The notes under the pieces were generated by a model that was not told the DNA's origin, did not search any database, and worked only from the letters and a program-made list of their open reading frames with translations. A program made the position numbers and the translations under genes. From Streptomyces novaecaesareae (GTDB lineage: Bacteria; Actinomycetota; Actinomycetes; Streptomycetales; Streptomycetaceae), in the NCBI RefSeq assembly GCF_000716875.1, contig NZ_JNWQ01000023.1, positions 21,036 through 85,035 of the forward strand: a DNA stretch of 64,000 bases. Reading direction: 5' to 3'. Positions 61,733 through 64,000 of the stretch are shown here, piece by piece. How positions within the stretch are numbered: position 1 is the first letter of the stretch; each line of letters opens with the position of its first letter.

Positions 61733-62173
61733 ATGTCCGCAAATGATTCCGTGAGTGACGAGACGCAGCAGCCCGGCCAGGCGGCCGTCGACCGGGAACT
61801 CGTCGAGGCCGCCCTGGAGGTGGCACGGACGTACGCCCGGGGCGACAACCACACCGTGGCGGCGGCCGGTCGCAACGCCGACGGGCGGATCGTCACCGCC
61901 CTGAACGCCTACCACTTCACCGGCGGGCCGTGCGCGGAGCTGGTGCTCATCGGGGCGGCGGCCGGGCAGGGCGCGTACGAGCTCACCACCGTCGTGGCGG
62001 TCGGCGACGGGGAGCGCGGGGTGATCCCGCCGTGCGGGCGCTGCCGCCAGGTGCTGCTCGACTACTTCCCGGAGGTGCGGATCATCGTCGGGCACGGGTC
62101 CGAGCTGCGCACCGTACGGGTGCTGGACCTGCTGCCGGAGGCCTACATCTGGGCCGACCACCAGGACGACTGA
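61733..62173 (+). CDS. blasticidin-S deaminase-like cytidine deaminase
   Basis: A zinc-dependent deaminase of 146 aa. The zinc/catalytic motifs are AYHFTGGPCAELVLIGAAAG near residues 59-78 (C-A-E form) and IPPCGRCRQVLLDYFPEV near 103-120 (P-C-x-x-C). YHFTGGPCAELV and PCGRCRQVLLD with the end LLPEAYIW closely recall fungal blasticidin S deaminase, more than housekeeping cytidine deaminase. Start ATG 61733 lacks a strong purine motif. Single gene; deamination of cytosine nucleosides or of blasticidin-like antibiotics are both possible. Confidence 0.82.
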   Translation: MSANDSVSDETQQPGQAAVDRELVEAALEVARTYARGDNHTVAAAGRNADGRIVTALNAYHFTGGPCAELVLIGAAAGQGAYELTTVVAVGDGERGVIPPCGRCRQVLLDYFPEVRIIVGHGSELRTVRVLDLLPEAYIWADHQDD

Positions 62174-62323
62174 GCGGAGGGCCGCGGGCGGAGGGCAGCG
62201 GACGGCTGCCGGCGGACCGACACCGTCGTTCGCCCTTCGTTCGGCTGCGCGGGCTCGGTCCGAGGCGTTAGCGTGCAGGCACTGTGACGTAGCAGACCAG
62301 GAATCGCCAGCCGAGGGGACACA

Positions 62324-62887
62324 TTGTCGGACGACCTGCGCATCGCAAAGATCAACCACGGTTTCGATCACCTCGACGCCGACGGCGACGGGCTGCTCAC
62401 CGAGCGGGACCACGTCCTGATGGGCCACTCGGTGGCCCGCTCGCTCGGCCACCAGGAAGGCTCGGAGGCGGAGGCCGTCATCGTCCGCGCCTACCTGACG
62501 ATCTGGCACGACCTGCACCTCGCCCGGCTGCCCGCCGGCACCGAGGCGATCACCCGCGAGCAGTTCACCGCCTCGACCAGCCTGCTCGCCGACGACCCCG
62601 AGGCCGCGCGGGACATCCTCGGCGCGCTCGCCGGGGCCTTCCTCGCCGTCGCCGACGCCGACCGCAGCGGAACGGTGGACGCCGGGGAGTTCTTCGTCTT
62701 CCAGCGCGGCCACTTCGCGGGCCTCTGCCGCGACGACGCCGACGAGGCCTTCCGCCACCTCGACACCGACGGCGACGGCGTCCTGTCCGCGGCCGAGTTC
62801 ACCGACGCGATCGTCGAGTACTGGACCAGCCGCGACCCGGACGCCCCGGGCAACTGGTGGACGGGCAAGCCCCCGCACTCGTTCTGA
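62324..62887 (+). CDS. EF-hand calcium-binding protein
   Basis: An 187-aa cytoplasmic protein with three clear EF-hand loops: DADGDGLLTERD near residues 18-29, DADRSGTVDAGE near 112-123, and DTDGDGVLSAAE near 146-157. A fourth, degenerate hand (near residue 65) is likely between the first two. This is the actinomycete calmodulin-like/sarcoplasmic calcium-binding pattern. The start is TTG 62324, with GAGGGG upstream. It probably buffers or senses calcium; partners are unknown. Confidence 0.88.
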   Translation: MSDDLRIAKINHGFDHLDADGDGLLTERDHVLMGHSVARSLGHQEGSEAEAVIVRAYLTIWHDLHLARLPAGTEAITREQFTASTSLLADDPEAARDILGALAGAFLAVADADRSGTVDAGEFFVFQRGHFAGLCRDDADEAFRHLDTDGDGVLSAAEFTDAIVEYWTSRDPDAPGNWWTGKPPHSF

Positions 62888-62981
62888 GCCTTCGGGCCGT
62901 CGAGCGCGGGCTTCGGGCCTTCGGGCGCGGCCTTCGGGCCTCCTGCGCGGGCTTCGGCCTTCGAGCGCGGGAACGTGGTGC

Positions 62982-64000
62982 TCACCTACGCGCGGACGTC
63001 GCCTTCTCCGGCCGCGCGGGACGCCCAGGGCTCCCCGGGCGCCGGCTGACGCTCACCACCAGGCAGACGCCCGCCACCACGATCGCCCCGCCCGCCAGGG
63101 TCGGACCGGTCAGCGGCTCGGCCAGGATCAGCCAGCCGAGCAGCACGGCGACCACCGGGTTCACGTACGCGTACGTGGCGACCAGCGTCAGCGGGGCGGC
63201 GCGCAGCAGCCAGGCGTACGCGGTGAAGGCGAGCAGCGAGCCGAACAGCACCAGGTAGGCCATGGCCAGCCAGGAGCGGCCGGAGACGGCCCCGAGGTCC
63301 AGCCCGCGCTGCTCACCGCGCACCAGTCCGATCAGCAGGTTGCAGAAGCCGCCGGCCAGCATCTGGTAGGCGCTCGCGGCGAGCACGTTGCCCGGCATCG
63401 GGATCTTCTTGCTCACGAACGAGCCGGCCGCCCAGAGCAGCGTGGCGCAGATGATCAGGATCACGCCGAGCGGCGCGACGGACCCGCCGATCGCCGGGGC
63501 GGACAGCACACCGAGGCCGACCAGCCCGAGCAGCACGCCGGCCAGCTCGGCCCGCTTCGGTCGCTCGCCGCCGAAGGCCGTCAGCACCACCATCCACAGC
63601 GGGACTGCGGCCACCAGCAGGGCGGCCAGGCCGGAGGGGACGGAGGTCTCGCCCAGGACCACCAGCCCGTTGCCGCCGGTCAGCAGCAGCACACCGACCA
63701 GGGCGGCGGAGGCCAGCTGGCGCCGGCTGACCTTCAGGCCGGCCGGCCCCTGGCGCACCAGCAGGTAGCCGACCAGCAGGAGGCCCGCGGTGAGGAAGCG
63801 GGCGGCCGCGGAGAGGAAGGAGGGCATCGTCTCCACAGCGATCCGGATCGCCAGGTAGGTCGAGCCCCAGACGACGTAGACCACCGCGAGGGCCAGCCAG
63901 ACCGCGCCGCCGAGGCGGGTGGCGGGGGCGACGGTCGTGGGGGTGGCGTCGGCGGTCGCGGTTACGGAGGTGGCGGGGGTCGTGGGGGTGGAGGTCGTGG
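62982..64000 (-). CDS. EamA/DMT family transporter (5' end outside window)
   Basis: Membrane transporter of the drug/metabolite superfamily with ten hydrophobic helices and an internal duplication of the EamA domain. VYVVWGSTYLAIRIAVETMP is the first helix, typical of RhaT-like members, and TYAYVNPVVAVLLGWLILAE lies in the second half. The frame stays open through WLALAV and a Thr/Ala/Pro-rich stretch to position 64000 without a start codon I would accept, so the N-terminus is beyond the window. Family members export amino acids or other metabolites. Confidence 0.85.
   Translation of the reverse strand, partial: TTSTPTTPATSVTATADATPTTVAPATRLGGAVWLALAVVYVVWGSTYLAIRIAVETMPSFLSAAARFLTAGLLLVGYLLVRQGPAGLKVSRRQLASAALVGVLLLTGGNGLVVLGETSVPSGLAALLVAAVPLWMVVLTAFGGERPKRAELAGVLLGLVGLGVLSAPAIGGSVAPLGVILIICATLLWAAGSFVSKKIPMPGNVLAASAYQMLAGGFCNLLIGLVRGEQRGLDLGAVSGRSWLAMAYLVLFGSLLAFTAYAWLLRAAPLTLVATYAYVNPVVAVLLGWLILAEPLTGPTLAGGAIVVAGVCLVVSVSRRPGSPGRPARPEKATSARR

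Overview
This window is high-GC actinobacterial chromosome, most likely from Streptomyces or Kitasatospora. The evidence is GC-saturated third codon positions, many GTG and TTG starts, purine-rich ribosome binding sites, long GC-rich hairpin terminators without strong T tails, and a gene set typical of Streptomycetaceae. The layout around the hopanoid genes and idi resembles the order I remember from Streptomyces coelicolor; that synteny is recalled, not computed. I see no phage, insertion sequence, CRISPR array or rRNA.

Region by region. 1-3.4 kb: end of a malEFG-like sugar ABC importer with a MalR-like operator but no adjacent malR. 3.4-9.5 kb: acetyltransferase, galM, a very large ATPase/LuxR regulator, and divergently a solo class I terpene cyclase. 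9.8-17.8 kb: aldehyde dehydrogenase, NTF2-like protein, serine hydrolase, NUDIX hydrolase, TetR regulator, an unrecognised proline-rich protein with near-identical internal repeats, and a spermidine-synthase-like protein. 18-20.7 kb: LysR regulator, cysteine dioxygenase-like enzyme and YeiH-type exporter, suggesting sulfur handling. 20.7-24.3 kb: gluABCD glutamate uptake operon led by a small LapA-like membrane protein. 24.4-28.1 kb: a heterodimeric ABC exporter whose two subunits carry complementary motif defects. 28.6-33.4 kb: aldo/keto reductase, a tandem MarR-MarR fusion, a FabG-like reductase, PAP2 phosphatase, an I78 inhibitor and a small membrane protein.

33.5-45.5 kb is a hopanoid cluster on the minus strand (hpnC, hpnD, hpnE, polyprenyl synthase, shc, hpnG, hpnH, dxs, hpnO). 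It runs from isoprenoid precursor supply through squalene and hopene to side-chain extension and amination. 45.7-51.1 kb is a run of overlapping genes for a nucleotidyltransferase, a glycerol-1-phosphate-dehydrogenase-like enzyme, a CDP-alcohol phosphotransferase, a family 2 glycosyltransferase and a TagGH-type exporter. It looks like a pathway for an exported phosphopolyol-containing glycoconjugate, and it is the best candidate here for undescribed biology. idi follows divergently.

52.3-64 kb: an HATPase protein, tRNA-Leu(GAG), an APC permease, a methyltransferase, a DUF6624-like protein, a second aldehyde dehydrogenase, glyA behind a probable ZTP riboswitch, a deletion-fused remnant of an oligopeptide ABC transporter, a blasticidin-S-deaminase-like enzyme, an EF-hand protein, and an EamA transporter cut by the window edge. 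Short tandem repeats (10-15 nt units) recur between genes through the window.
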